NCBI GenBank assembly: GCA_902386255.1
Contig: CABMII010000161.1
Location: 1 to 64,000 of the forward strand
Reading direction: 5' to 3'
Source of the DNA: an uncultured archaeon
GTDB lineage: Archaea > Halobacteriota > Methanosarcinia > Methanosarcinales > Methanoperedenaceae
DNA: 64,000 nucleotides
Shown: piece after piece, positions 44,037 to 53,682 of the stretch
Layout of the letters: each line of letters begins with the position of its first letter
Numbering within the stretch: position 1 is the stretch's first letter
The notes under the pieces: model-generated
Databases searched by the model: none
What the model was told of the DNA's origin: nothing
The model's input: only the letters and a program-made list of their open reading frames with translations
Made by a program: the position numbers and the translations under genes

Positions 44037-45173
44037 ATGCATATCTGCTATATAATATCCGCGCCTTATCCGCCAGAAGAAGGAATCGGGAATTATGTGT
44101 ATAATCTCTCGAAAAAGCTTATTGAAAAGGGGCATAAAGTCACTATTATAACCCGTGGTTCATGGAATAAAACACAAAGAGAAGTTATTGATGGAGTAGA
44201 AGTAATAAAAGTTCGATTTATCCCTCTATACCCGTTTTATATTCATCTGCATGGCATATTTGTAAATAAAATTTTCAGGTCGATAGAATCCCGGATAGAC
44301 ATTGTGCATTTCCATTCACCTTTGCCACCTTTTGTAAAAACCTCATTACCGCTAATAACAACACTGCATACACCTATGCTGGTGGATTATCGTTATGTCA
44401 AATTGACATCTTTTTATTCTATATTATCTAAAATTTCAGCAAGATTCGTCAGTTACTCATTAGAATTAAAACTGCTTCAAACTTCAGATAGAGTTACGAC
44501 GGTATCCGGGTCAATCGCTCAAGAATTAAAAAAATATTACATGGATACCAATAAAATATTTATAATAGGTAACGGTGTGGATGAAAAATTATTCGTCCCG
44601 GCACAAAACGATATTGAAAATAAAAACAAATACATTATGTATGCCGGACGTATAGACCGTGAAAAAGGCTTATTTGACCTGATAGAGTGTGCAAAGTCTA
44701 TATGTAATCAAAGGCCGGATGTATTGTTTCTTCTGGCAGGGAGTGGCCCTGATTTCGATCCGCTGAAAAAGAAAGCCAAAAAATTGGGACTTCAGGATAA
44801 GTTTATATTTTTAGGGCAGGTGGGAAGAGATCAACTGGTTCGATTGTACCAAAATTCTACTGTATTTGCATTTCCCTCTTATCACGAAGGTATACCTACG
44901 GTTCTTTTGGAAGCGATGGCATGCGGTTTGCCAATCATTGCCACTAACGTCAGGGGTAATCGGGATTTGATTATACCTGGAAAAAATGGAATTTTGGTGC
45001 CGCCCCGGTCACCGAAGGAAATAGCGGATGCAATCTTGAAGCTTCTGGATGATGATAATATGAGAAAAGAACTAGGAAAAAATGCAAGAAAGACAATCGA
45101 AGAAAAATTTACATGGGATATTGTATACACTAAGATATTACACTGCTATGAATCGTTAAATAAAATTAAATAA
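44037..45173 (+). CDS. family 4 glycosyltransferase
   Basis: GT-B fold: N-terminal YIISAPYPPEEGIGNYVYNL, linker VSGSIAQELKKYY, and the C-terminal donor site from YAGRIDREKGLFDLIE to the E-X7-E motif in YHEGIPTVLLEAMACGLPII. It retains the anomeric configuration of the donor sugar. The protein is 378 residues, full length, and belongs to the operon that begins at 41150. Confidence 0.92.
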   Translation: MHICYIISAPYPPEEGIGNYVYNLSKKLIEKGHKVTIITRGSWNKTQREVIDGVEVIKVRFIPLYPFYIHLHGIFVNKIFRSIESRIDIVHFHSPLPPFVKTSLPLITTLHTPMLVDYRYVKLTSFYSILSKISARFVSYSLELKLLQTSDRVTTVSGSIAQELKKYYMDTNKIFIIGNGVDEKLFVPAQNDIENKNKYIMYAGRIDREKGLFDLIECAKSICNQRPDVLFLLAGSGPDFDPLKKKAKKLGLQDKFIFLGQVGRDQLVRLYQNSTVFAFPSYHEGIPTVLLEAMACGLPIIATNVRGNRDLIIPGKNGILVPPRSPKEIADAILKLLDDDNMRKELGKNARKTIEEKFTWDIVYTKILHCYESLNKIK

Positions 45174-45179
45174 TTAATT

Positions 45180-46982
45180 ATGAGATATAATCGATTTTCA
45201 CAGGAACAACAATTAAAAATATTATTGATTATCTTAATAGTTTTATTTTTATCAAATATAATATTAATCTCAAGAAACAGGGTTACCGGCTACGAAGAGT
45301 CTATTTATTCTAATATCCCGGCGATTGTATGGGTATTTTTATTTTTTAGCATAATCTGCGGGATAAGTCTGATAACCGGCTTTACCGGAATGGATAACTA
45401 TCGGTTAGCTGGTCTCGTCATTATATTTTCAAATAACATGCTGGTCTTAATGCTGCCGGTTTTAAAGGGCTATGTTTTTTTTGGCAGAGGCGATCCATTG
45501 ACACATATCGGCATGGTTAAGGATATACTATCTTATGGGGTTTTTGAGAAAGATAATTTTTATCCGATAACGCATGTGTTATTCTCTGAAGTTGTACTTA
45601 TTGCTAATATTCTTCCAATGGCCTTATTTGAATATATGCCTGCATTTTTTAATATATTATTTATGTTGAATATGTATTTTTTCGCCAAAACAGTTTTTAT
45701 AAAAAGAGAGCATATCATGATAGCAACAGCTACGGGAGGTATTCTTTTATTAGGCAGTTTTCATGCCCAAATAATCCCGAACGCGATAGCTAATTTTTTT
45801 TATCCTTTATTCATAGCAATATTTTTTTTGAGAAACTCAAAAAAATCTTCCACGTATAGTTTTTTACTCTTGATATTAATCGTATTGCTCTCATTTTTAC
45901 ATCCGCTAACTACAGTTGCTTTGATTTTTACTATTGTAATGTTCAAATTATCACTCTTTGTAATGGAACGATTAAATCCAGACCAAAAAGAAATATTCGG
46001 AGAACTTCGCCAGAGGGCGACAATTCCTTTGTTACTCGCTATAATAATTTTTGTAACCTGGATAACCGCTTTCGCGATATGGGGAATGACTGTTAGAAGC
46101 ATATTTAAATGGCTCTGGGGAGAGGTTACAACTACTCCGATAAATGCTATGGTAAGCGATCTCATTAAAATAGATATAGGAGGAATTGATTTTCTTGAAT
46201 TGTATCTTAAATTGTACGGACATTTATTGATATTAATAATTTTCTCTATAATTGCATCTTTGATGATTATTAAAAAAACCATACATAGAAAATACGAATA
46301 TCAACATCTTTTTTCTCTGGTTATTATTTTTATTGGTTTCATTCTTTTTTTGCTTTGGCTTCTGATAGTTCCTATGGGATTTGGGGCTCTGCGTATACTG
46401 GCATACCTGGCTATTATTGTCACAATATTGGGAAGTTTCGGTATGTATGAACTAATAAAAATTAATACGAAAAAATATATGGCATCCCTGATAATCTTAA
46501 TCATATTTACAGTTTGTTTTGGCATCGGTTTATTTAATGTGTTTGACTCCCCTTACATTTTTAAACCCAATGCACAAATTACACAAGCGGAAATAGATGG
46601 GTATAAATGGACTTTTGATAATAAAAATCCCGGGATTGCCGTAAGTGCTTTTATGTCCGAACAACCGTACCGTTTTGTTGATGCCTTATGGGGTATAAAA
46701 GCAAGGGTTGAGAGGGGCGATGTAAGAGCCTATGGAATTGGACCCGAAGGCATAATTCCCGACCATTTTAACTATACCAACTACACTACGTTAGGTAGTT
46801 CTTATTCTCGTGATAAATATATTCTGATTTCTGAATACGACAGGCATTTATATACCGGGGTATGGAAGGTTATAGGGAGATACAATAATTCTGATTTTGA
46901 GAAAATAGTGTCTGATCCATCAATGCAGAAAATATATTCAAATGGCGGATTTGATACATGGATAGTAAAATCCCTGCATTAG
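45180..46982 (+). CDS. polytopic membrane protein, GT-C-like
   Basis: Twelve or so hydrophobic helices (residues about 13-450) are followed by an exported domain of about 130 residues. An early acidic site, FFGRGDPLTHIGMVKDIL, in the first external loop recalls the Asp-based active sites of GT-C glycosyltransferases and oligosaccharyltransferases, but I cannot assign a family. It is coded seven bases after the GT4 gene and may act as polymer ligase, polymerase or lipid-sugar-dependent transferase. Confidence 0.7.
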   Translation: MRYNRFSQEQQLKILLIILIVLFLSNIILISRNRVTGYEESIYSNIPAIVWVFLFFSIICGISLITGFTGMDNYRLAGLVIIFSNNMLVLMLPVLKGYVFFGRGDPLTHIGMVKDILSYGVFEKDNFYPITHVLFSEVVLIANILPMALFEYMPAFFNILFMLNMYFFAKTVFIKREHIMIATATGGILLLGSFHAQIIPNAIANFFYPLFIAIFFLRNSKKSSTYSFLLLILIVLLSFLHPLTTVALIFTIVMFKLSLFVMERLNPDQKEIFGELRQRATIPLLLAIIIFVTWITAFAIWGMTVRSIFKWLWGEVTTTPINAMVSDLIKIDIGGIDFLELYLKLYGHLLILIIFSIIASLMIIKKTIHRKYEYQHLFSLVIIFIGFILFLLWLLIVPMGFGALRILAYLAIIVTILGSFGMYELIKINTKKYMASLIILIIFTVCFGIGLFNVFDSPYIFKPNAQITQAEIDGYKWTFDNKNPGIAVSAFMSEQPYRFVDALWGIKARVERGDVRAYGIGPEGIIPDHFNYTNYTTLGSSYSRDKYILISEYDRHLYTGVWKVIGRYNNSDFEKIVSDPSMQKIYSNGGFDTWIVKSLH

Positions 46983-46986
46983 GTTC

Positions 46987-48258
46987 TTATTTTAAAATCT
47001 TAAATACTTCTGTACTGAGCTCATTCAATCCAGTAGCCCTATCAAATTCTGTCAAATTATTTTTGTAATATGCAGAAACGTTTTGAGAATATCTTGTATA
47101 GTTTTCAAGAATATTTAAAAGGGCATTTTTTAAACTATCACTTCTCTCAACCGCATCCCAATTTAGAGAAATGCCGAGATTGTTTTCAGTTATAATATGG
47201 GAAATTATTGCACTGTCGTTTGCTATCATTAATATAGGTCTTTCGCATGCAATATATTCATAAATTTTGACACTGAATGCATATTTTGCCTGGGTTTGGG
47301 TATCATTTTTGATTTGCGAAAAAACGGCCACATCGCTTGCAAGCAATAATTCCAATACTTCCGGGTGAGTTTTTCTTCCAAGCAGGTGTATATTTTCCTT
47401 TATTCCTTTTTCTTCAGCCAACATGGCTATTTTTTCTTTCTGAATTCCATCGCCAAGAATAATGTATCTGATATCCAATCCACTTAAAATCAGTTTCTGC
47501 ATAGCATCCAACACGATTTCGGGACTATAATAAGGAGTGCTTAAATCTCCGGTGTATATCAGAAATTTCGTAGAATTGTTAAATTTTATATTGAATTTTC
47601 TTAAGACAGAGTCCCTATCAAATGTAGACTTGACCGTTAATAGCTCTTGAATATTGATTCCATTAGGGACTATGATAACCGGCAATTTTTGCGATTTGAC
47701 CTTCAATGCTTCATGTACACAACTAATTAATGCTGCGTGCTTGCATGATAAAATGAAAATAAAGGTTAAAAAATAATTCCATAATTTAAATGGATATTTT
47801 ACAAAAAAAGGCTGTGTATTAAGAAACTCGTTCATGGATGCACTCCAGTTATCACGGATATCGACCAGATGCTTAGATTTTTTAATCTTTGAATAAACAT
47901 AGCCTGAAATTACCGGATGTGGCGGTGGCGCTGTGGAAAATATTAAATCAGGATGGTAGTCTTTTATCTTCAATAGGGCAATCATCCATTCTAACAAAGT
48001 AAAAGGATTAATAAATTGGAGTTTATGGAAACTATAAGGGAATATAGGTTTAAAACGAAGAATCTCGATATTTTTTGAAATTTTAATCCAGTGATTGACA
48101 GAAGATGCATCTTTTACTTGCGGATTAAATACCAAGATTTTTAAATTGTATATTTGTCCATATTCAGAAAATTTTTTAACAATTTCGGACACTCTGATAG
48201 AAGCAGCACCAGTATCAGGCGGATAAGTAGGTGTGAGTACCAGCATTTTGATTTGCAT
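46987..48258 (-). CDS. family 4 glycosyltransferase (WbuB-like)
   Basis: GT-B protein of 423 residues: VLTPTYPPDTGAASIRVSEI at the N-terminus, DIRDNWSASMNEF, and the donor-site segment YTGDLSTPYYSPEIVLDA, ILGDGIQKEKIAML and KIYEYIACERPILMIAN. It resembles WbuB-type transferases of O-antigen clusters. Convergent with the membrane protein gene (four bases apart) and in opposite direction to all other genes from 35 to 50 kb. Confidence 0.88.
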   Translation of the reverse strand: MQIKMLVLTPTYPPDTGAASIRVSEIVKKFSEYGQIYNLKILVFNPQVKDASSVNHWIKISKNIEILRFKPIFPYSFHKLQFINPFTLLEWMIALLKIKDYHPDLIFSTAPPPHPVISGYVYSKIKKSKHLVDIRDNWSASMNEFLNTQPFFVKYPFKLWNYFLTFIFILSCKHAALISCVHEALKVKSQKLPVIIVPNGINIQELLTVKSTFDRDSVLRKFNIKFNNSTKFLIYTGDLSTPYYSPEIVLDAMQKLILSGLDIRYIILGDGIQKEKIAMLAEEKGIKENIHLLGRKTHPEVLELLLASDVAVFSQIKNDTQTQAKYAFSVKIYEYIACERPILMIANDSAIISHIITENNLGISLNWDAVERSDSLKNALLNILENYTRYSQNVSAYYKNNLTEFDRATGLNELSTEVFKILK

Positions 48259-48484
48259 ATTTGTTATTCATGTTGCTAATTAAACATTAAGCTTTAGGTA
48301 TGATGGAGTGATGTATAGTATCAAAAAAATTTCGCATCAATTTTTTTCCTGAATTTTATGATCAGGGCATAAAATTTACGTCGCGAAAGCAATCATAAGA
48401 ATGGATAAATTAGAAAAAAGCGAAGTAGAGAAATGACATTGAAATGGTGAGTATAGAAAAACAAGTAATATAACATATGTTTAT
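48259..48484. other. AT-rich gap before the DUF1919 gene
   Basis: No gene supported. It holds the probable promoter of the leftward GT4 gene and short direct repeats of the palindrome AACATATGTT near 48471-48492. Confidence 0.4.
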
Positions 48485-48518
48485 AACATATGTTTCTAGT
48501 ACTTATGTTTTTATAATT
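48485..48518 (+). promoter_or_regulatory. possible island promoter element, copy G (degenerate)
   Basis: AACATATGTTTCTAGTACTT then ATGTTTTTATAATT: the upstream palindrome and CTAGT are kept, but the TATA part is altered. It lies about 95 bases before the DUF1919 gene. Confidence 0.35.
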
Positions 48519-48610
48519 CAACAGGCGCATTCACCAAGGATTGAAACTTAGGGAAAGTAGTATTATTCTCATGAGGAATATAAAATGAATAAAACAGTAG
48601 GGATATAACA

Positions 48611-49369
48611 GTGTTTTTAGTATTTGTCCTCATAGGCACAGGATTAGCAGAACAGAATTTAGTGTTAAACCCAAGTGTAGGGAAAGGAAATGGAACTGAA
48701 CCTAAAGTCTTGAGATTCTTAAAAACAGGCTTTAAAGTCACCAATAACTTTTTAAATGTAAAAAAAAAATACGATAGATATCTTTTAAGAAAGCGTGTAA
48801 AAATTAGAAATTTCTCAATCATATCAAATAATTGTTGGGGTGGTAGCGTTTATCAGGATTTAGGATTAAAATATACAACTCCCACAATTGGTTTATTTTT
48901 TTATGCTCCATGTTACATTAAAATGTTAAAGAATCTAGATTTTTTTTTAAAATCAGAAATTAGGTTTATTAGCAAATCTAAATATGAAGACGCCAACACA
49001 AGAAGAGAAAATGGGAAAAAATATCCGATAGGTTTATTGGGAGAAGAAATTGAAATACATTTCGTACATTATGCAACCCCTCAAGAAGCAAAAGAAAAAT
49101 GGAATAGAAGATTGCAGCGCTTGAATATGGAAAATCTTTTCATTTCATTTTCAGATAGGGATTTATGCGAACCTGAACATATAAAAGAATTCGATAATTT
49201 ACCATTTAAACACAAAGTTTGTTTTACAGCAAAAGAGTATCCAAATTACAAATCTGTTGTGTGGTTAAAAGGATATAAAAATGAACCTTATATAGGCGAT
49301 ATTGTTTGGAATCCAGAAGAGTATAAGAAATATTTTGATGTTGCCAATTGGCTTAATGATACCTCATAA
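48611..49369 (+). CDS. DUF1919 family protein (exopolysaccharide-associated)
   Basis: From residue about 70 the protein matches DUF1919: FSIISNNCWGGSVYQDLGLKY split as IISNNCWGGSVYQDLG, then PTIGLFFYAPCYIKML, YPIGLLGEEIEIHFVHY and FSDRDLC. DUF1919 proteins occur in exopolysaccharide loci; their activity is unproven. The assigned start is a GTG with no clear ribosome site. The first 65 residues are not part of the domain, and an ORF opposes them on the minus strand, so the true N-terminus is uncertain. Confidence 0.75.
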   Translation: MFLVFVLIGTGLAEQNLVLNPSVGKGNGTEPKVLRFLKTGFKVTNNFLNVKKKYDRYLLRKRVKIRNFSIISNNCWGGSVYQDLGLKYTTPTIGLFFYAPCYIKMLKNLDFFLKSEIRFISKSKYEDANTRRENGKKYPIGLLGEEIEIHFVHYATPQEAKEKWNRRLQRLNMENLFISFSDRDLCEPEHIKEFDNLPFKHKVCFTAKEYPNYKSVVWLKGYKNEPYIGDIVWNPEEYKKYFDVANWLNDTS

Positions 49370-49559
49370 GATTTTTTGAGTGGAACTCCTAAAAGTGTAC
49401 AATCACTTAAGAAACTTTCCTATTTAAACCCACTTTTTAAATTCTTCAGGGGTGGATGTATGAACCCATTTTTTAGGTATATACCACATAATCTTGTATC
49501 ATCAAATAACTTCCGATGCATCTTTATATTCGCTCATCAATTGATGCGTGGGTCGAAAT

Positions 49560-50273
49560 ATGGCAGAAGCAGATGATAAAATAAAAGAAGACAGGGAGAA
49601 GCCTTCAAACATGAAAAATATAATTATCGTTGCTGTTTTTATTATCATTGGCATAATCGCATACCTGATTGCCAGACCGCCAATTCTGTCCGTAGCCCCG
49701 GACCCGCCCTCCTTTAATTTCGATATCAGCAGCGCAGGAGCCAGATATCAGGATTTCTACATATTCAATACTGGCGGCGGGACATTGTCCTGGAGTGTAA
49801 GAGCTGACCAGCCGTGGTGGATAAAAGTTTACCCGGAAAGTGGAACCGGTTCCAGTACTATTACCATAAATGTCAATACCGTTAACCTCGCTCCCGGAAA
49901 ATATACAGGAACTATTACCGTAACCTCAAATGGCGGGGTAAAGACAGGCAGCGTAAATCTGAATTTAGCATCGGCACCACCCCGAACTGTTGATGGAACA
50001 TCAGGAGCGAGAATAACCCTAGCTGTCGGCGAGACCTGGAATATCGGTGACGGTTGGACGGTACAGGCTAATGCGATAGATTCTAAGGCTACACCAAAGC
50101 AAATATGGATAACTCTTTCCAGAAATGGAATTAAATTAGATGATAGAGTTCTGGTTGAGGGTGAAACCTACAATTACAACAATATTTTCAGCGTAAAGAT
50201 ATCCTCCATTTATGCCGGAGCCGTCAGTGATATGGCAACCCTTACGAATGTGGCTTATCAGAAGGGTCAATAG
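49560..50273 (+). CDS. membrane-anchored protein with BACON-like and S-layer-type domains
   Basis: An N-terminal membrane helix (IIIVAVFIIIGIIAYLIA) anchors the protein with the bulk outside. A BACON/Ig-like domain follows (LSVAPDPPSFNFDISSAGAR, TGGGTLSWSVRADQPWWIKV, GTITVTSNGG). The last 90 residues (ITLAVGETWNIGDGWTVQAN, GIKLDDRVLVEGETYNYNNI) resemble the Methanosarcinales S-layer domain (DUF1608). It probably attaches to or spans the S-layer lattice. The ATG at 49560 is preferred to the upstream GTG at 49548. Confidence 0.75.
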   Translation: MAEADDKIKEDREKPSNMKNIIIVAVFIIIGIIAYLIARPPILSVAPDPPSFNFDISSAGARYQDFYIFNTGGGTLSWSVRADQPWWIKVYPESGTGSSTITINVNTVNLAPGKYTGTITVTSNGGVKTGSVNLNLASAPPRTVDGTSGARITLAVGETWNIGDGWTVQANAIDSKATPKQIWITLSRNGIKLDDRVLVEGETYNYNNIFSVKISSIYAGAVSDMATLTNVAYQKGQ

Positions 50274-50288
50274 AATTTGTTGAGCTTC

Positions 50289-50333
50289 TGCGGTGAAAAT
50301 CCTGCACCGCAAAGCACGCCAAGAACGCAAAGT
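50289..50333. repeat. dispersed intergenic repeat, short copy
   Basis: GCGGTGAAAATCCTGCACCGC forms a hairpin and is followed by AAAGCACGCCAAGAACGCAAAG, related to the repeat at 14881-14942. Confidence 0.45.
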
Positions 50334-50426
50334 TACTTTAAGCGAAATTTAACACCGAAAGATTTTACACCAACACCTTAACAAAAGGCTTAAATGCAAC
50401 AAAACCCTTTATGCGAATCCCCAAAA

Positions 50427-50499
50427 GTCCGGATAGTGTAGCGGCCTATCATGGAGGCCTGTCGAGTCTCCGACCCGGGTTCAAATCCCGGTCCGGACG
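50427..50499 (+). tRNA. tRNA-Asp (GTC)
   Basis: A 73-nt cloverleaf: acceptor GTCCGGA pairs with TCCGGAC and a discriminator G follows. The anticodon stem GAGGC/GTCTC encloses CTGTCGA, giving anticodon GTC (50461-50463). The T arm is CCGGG-TTCAAAT-CCCGG. No intron and no encoded CCA. Confidence 0.93.
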
Positions 50500-50616
50500 T
50501 TTTTTATTTTTTAACTTAGGAAGTAAACACACATCTCTATCTCGCTGTTGAAATTCAATTAGCAAAATTGATGTTCTTGATTTCTTCTGGGTAAATGAAT
50601 CCATAAAAATAATCGA

Positions 50617-50681
50617 CCACAGAGCACACAGAGAGCACAGAGTTTTGCCGCTTTTCTCTGCGTCCTCTGTGCTCTCTGTGG
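50617..50681. repeat. long imperfect palindrome
   Basis: CCACAGAGCACACAGAGAGC and the following CACAGAG pair with CTCTGCGTCCTCTGTG and CTCTCTGTGG across a 13-base loop, giving about 26 imperfect pairs. Such 'CACAGAG' palindromes are widespread dispersed elements in prokaryote genomes. It lies between tRNA-Asp and hemL. Confidence 0.7.
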
Positions 50682-50736
50682 TTTTTAAGGTGAAAATCAC
50701 AAATTATATTACTTCATCCCCTAATTTCAGTAATCC

Positions 50737-52002
50737 ATGAACACCGAGAAATCAAGAAAATTATTCGAGGAAGCAAAAAAAGTCCTCCCCGGAGGCGTGA
50801 GCAGCCCGGTCAGGGCAATCAAGCCATATCCATTTTACACCAAACGCGCAAACGGCTCAAAAATAACAGATATCGACGGGAACGAGTACATCGATTACGT
50901 CATGGGCTACGGCCCGCTGCTTCTCGGTCATAACTATCCCGCTATCAAAGAGGCTGTAATAAAACAGCTCCAAGATGGCTGGCTTTACGGCACGCCAACC
51001 GAACTTGAGGTAACGCTTGCTAAAGAGATAATCAAACTGTATCCGAGCATAGGTATGGTTCGTTTTGTTTCAACCGGGACAGAAGCCACAATGGGGGCGC
51101 TGCGGGCTGCAAGAGGATTCACGGAAAAGAACAAGTTCATCAAAATCGAAGGCGGGTTCCACGGCGCCCATGAAGCCGCGCTTGTAAAAGCAGGTTCGGG
51201 CGCAACCACACTCGGCACGCCTGATTCTGCAGGCGTCCCGAAAGATTTCACGAAAAACACGCTCCAGGTGCCATATAATGATATCGAGGCAATGGCGGCT
51301 GCAATAGAAGCGTATAAAGACGATGTGGCTGCGGTTATCATCGAACCTGTGCTTGGCAATATCGGGCCAATACTTCCCAAAGAAGGCTACTTAAAAGAAG
51401 TCCGCGCCGTGACGCGTGAGAATGATGTGGTGCTGATTTTCGATGAGGTAATCACGGGCTTCCGCCTTGCCATGGGCGGCGCGCAGGAATATTATGGCGT
51501 AACTCCGGACATGACCACGCTTGGGAAAATACTCGGCGGCGGCTTTCACATCGGCGTGATAGGAGGAAAGCGCGAAATAATGGAAAATATCTCACCGGCC
51601 GGACCGGTCTATCAGGCCGGAACCTTCAACGGCAGCCCTGTATCCATGACCGCCGGGCTTGCGGTAATCAAAACCCTGCGGAATGAAAAAGTGCACGAGA
51701 AAGTGAACAAAGCCGGTGATTCCATGCGTGCCGGTTTATCTGATGTAATAAGCGACCTCGGTCTTGATTACAGCGTAAGCGGCGTCGGGAGCATGTTCAA
51801 GGTGTTCTTTGGCGACATGCCATACAATTACCAGGATGCATTAAAATGCGATAAAGAAAAGTTCAATGTATTTTTTAAGAAAATGCTTGCAGACGGCATT
51901 TTCCTGCCACCATCCCAGTATGAGACCAACTTCTTATCGCTTGCCCATTCACAGGACGATATAGATAAGACAATTGAGGCTTATCGAAGGAATTTGAAAT
52001 GA
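50737..52002 (+). CDS. hemL: glutamate-1-semialdehyde 2,1-aminomutase
   Basis: HemL makes 5-aminolevulinate from glutamate-1-semialdehyde for all tetrapyrroles. The class III aminotransferase signature is complete: [65 protein letters not shown], and the PLP lysine in [18 protein letters not shown]. The length, 421 residues, is normal. The stop overlaps hemC by four bases, starting the hemL-hemC-cobA-hemD operon. The earlier genes hemA and hemB are not in the window. Confidence 0.97.
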   Translation: MNTEKSRKLFEEAKKVLPGGVSSPVRAIKPYPFYTKRANGSKITDIDGNEYIDYVMGYGPLLLGHNYPAIKEAVIKQLQDGWLYGTPTELEVTLAKEIIKLYPSIGMVRFVSTGTEATMGALRAARGFTEKNKFIKIEGGFHGAHEAALVKAGSGATTLGTPDSAGVPKDFTKNTLQVPYNDIEAMAAAIEAYKDDVAAVIIEPVLGNIGPILPKEGYLKEVRAVTRENDVVLIFDEVITGFRLAMGGAQEYYGVTPDMTTLGKILGGGFHIGVIGGKREIMENISPAGPVYQAGTFNGSPVSMTAGLAVIKTLRNEKVHEKVNKAGDSMRAGLSDVISDLGLDYSVSGVGSMFKVFFGDMPYNYQDALKCDKEKFNVFFKKMLADGIFLPPSQYETNFLSLAHSQDDIDKTIEAYRRNLK

Positions 52003-52982
52003 AGCCTGCCGGAACGCCGCTTCAGATAGGAACGAGAGGCAGCAAACTAGCGCTTGCCCAGGCAAACCTCGTTTCAGGACTTCTTTTAAAAAACGGCGTT
52101 AAAACTGAAATAAAAATCATAAAGACGTGCGGCGATACCTTCACAGACAGGCCGCTTCATGAAGTGCAGGGATTCGGGGTTTTCGTGCGGGAGATAGATG
52201 ATTCGATGCTGGCAGGTAATATCGATATTGCGGTACACAGCATGAAAGACGTCCCCACAGAACGCCCTCCAGAACTTACGATTGCGGCTGTGATGAAGCG
52301 CGACTCACCTTATGATTTTCTTCTCACGCGCGAGGGGATGAAATTAAAAGACCTGCCCGAAGGCGCAATTATAGGAACCACGAGCCTGCGGCGCCGCGCA
52401 CAGCTTATGCGATTCCGCAATGACCTTATTATAAAAGAACTGCGTGGAAATATCGATACGCGCCTTCGCAAGCTAAAGGAAGGGCAGTACGACGGCATAT
52501 TCCTTGCCGAAGCCGGGCTTGAACGTATGAAATGGGATATTCCGGGCGAACGCCTGAATCCCGATGATTTCGTCCCGTCTGCAAATCAGGGAACCGTGGT
52601 CATCGTCACGAAAAAAGATTCGGAAGCTGAGCGCGCGGTAAAGACACTGGATGATGAGCTGACACGCATTGAAACAAGGATCGAGCGCATAATTATCGGT
52701 ATCCTTGGCGGCGGCTGTCTTGTGCCGATTGGGGCTTTTGCACAAACGGAGGGTGATACGATTCACGTCCGCTGCGAGGTTCTCTCGGTAGATGGAAAAC
52801 GCTGCGTAAAAATAGATGAATTTATAAACCCTGCAGAATATGAGCAGAAAGCCGAGAGCATCGGGAACGAGTTGAAACGAAAAGGTGGAGGAGAACTCGT
52901 TGAAGAAGCAATAAAAATGTTCGCGGCAAAAAGAGGAAAACATGACCGGGAAAGTTTATCTTGTGGGCTCAGGTCCTGGTGA
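51999..52982 (+). CDS. hemC: hydroxymethylbilane synthase (porphobilinogen deaminase)
   Basis: HemC joins four porphobilinogens on a dipyrromethane cofactor. Visible motifs: [44 protein letters not shown] with [12 protein letters not shown], and the cofactor Cys in [11 protein letters not shown]. The last 14 codons ([14 protein letters not shown]) overlap the start of cobA by 41 bases, an unusually long overlap; the last residues are not conserved in the family. Confidence 0.96.
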   Translation: MKPAGTPLQIGTRGSKLALAQANLVSGLLLKNGVKTEIKIIKTCGDTFTDRPLHEVQGFGVFVREIDDSMLAGNIDIAVHSMKDVPTERPPELTIAAVMKRDSPYDFLLTREGMKLKDLPEGAIIGTTSLRRRAQLMRFRNDLIIKELRGNIDTRLRKLKEGQYDGIFLAEAGLERMKWDIPGERLNPDDFVPSANQGTVVIVTKKDSEAERAVKTLDDELTRIETRIERIIIGILGGGCLVPIGAFAQTEGDTIHVRCEVLSVDGKRCVKIDEFINPAEYEQKAESIGNELKRKGGGELVEEAIKMFAAKRGKHDRESLSCGLRSW

Positions 52983-53679
52983 CCCCGAGCTTTTGACAAT
53001 AAAGGCAAAACGCCTTATAGAGAGTGCTGAGGTTATCCTTTACGACCAGCTTCCGGGAGAGGCGATACTTAAGATGCTGCCTGAATCCGCGGAAAAAATC
53101 GATGTCGGGAAATATGCGGGTGACCACAAGCTTTCACAGTGGCAGATAAATGAATTGCTGGTCAAGCGCGCAAAAGAAGGAAAAACCGTAGTGCGCCTGA
53201 AGGGCGGAGACCCTTATCTTTTCGGGCGCGGGGGCGAGGAAGCCCAGACACTTGCGCAAGAGGGTATTGAGGTTGAAGTCGTACCCGGTATCACATCGGC
53301 GATAGCGGTTCCGGCTTATGCGGGAATTCCCATTACACATCGCGATTATGCTTCAATGGTGACATTTATCACAGGGCATGAAGACCCTGAAAAAGAAGAC
53401 ACAGCCCTTGACTGGGAATTGCTGGCACGTTTTAAAGGTACGCTTGTTATCCTCATGGGCGTAAGCATGCTTCCGCGCAATGTGAAAGAACTGGTAAAAC
53501 ACGGGAAATCCATCGATACGCCTGTGGCTGTCATTGAGAGAGGCACGCGGCCGGACCAGCGCGTCACAATCGGGACGCTGGCGGATATCGTGGGACTGTG
53601 CAAACAGCGAAAAGTAAAGGCGCCGGCGATAACGGTAATAGGCGATGTGGTAAAACTTCACCATGAATTAGGCCATTGA
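52942..53679 (+). CDS. cobA: uroporphyrinogen-III C-methyltransferase
   Basis: SUMT adds two methyl groups to uroporphyrinogen III to give precorrin-2, the branch to siroheme, heme via the archaeal Ahb route, B12 and F430. Motifs: [58 protein letters not shown]. With 245 residues it is the stand-alone methyltransferase. Because all of those cofactors start from precorrin-2, this gene is central for a cytochrome-rich methane oxidiser. Confidence 0.96.
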   Translation: MTGKVYLVGSGPGDPELLTIKAKRLIESAEVILYDQLPGEAILKMLPESAEKIDVGKYAGDHKLSQWQINELLVKRAKEGKTVVRLKGGDPYLFGRGGEEAQTLAQEGIEVEVVPGITSAIAVPAYAGIPITHRDYASMVTFITGHEDPEKEDTALDWELLARFKGTLVILMGVSMLPRNVKELVKHGKSIDTPVAVIERGTRPDQRVTIGTLADIVGLCKQRKVKAPAITVIGDVVKLHHELGH

Positions 53680-53682
53680 GCG

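Noticed and set aside
48511-48822. 103-codon ORF opposite the start of the DUF1919 gene
   Set aside because: Low-complexity reading in a poorly conserved region, no ribosome site; most likely antisense shadow, although it makes the DUF1919 start uncertain.
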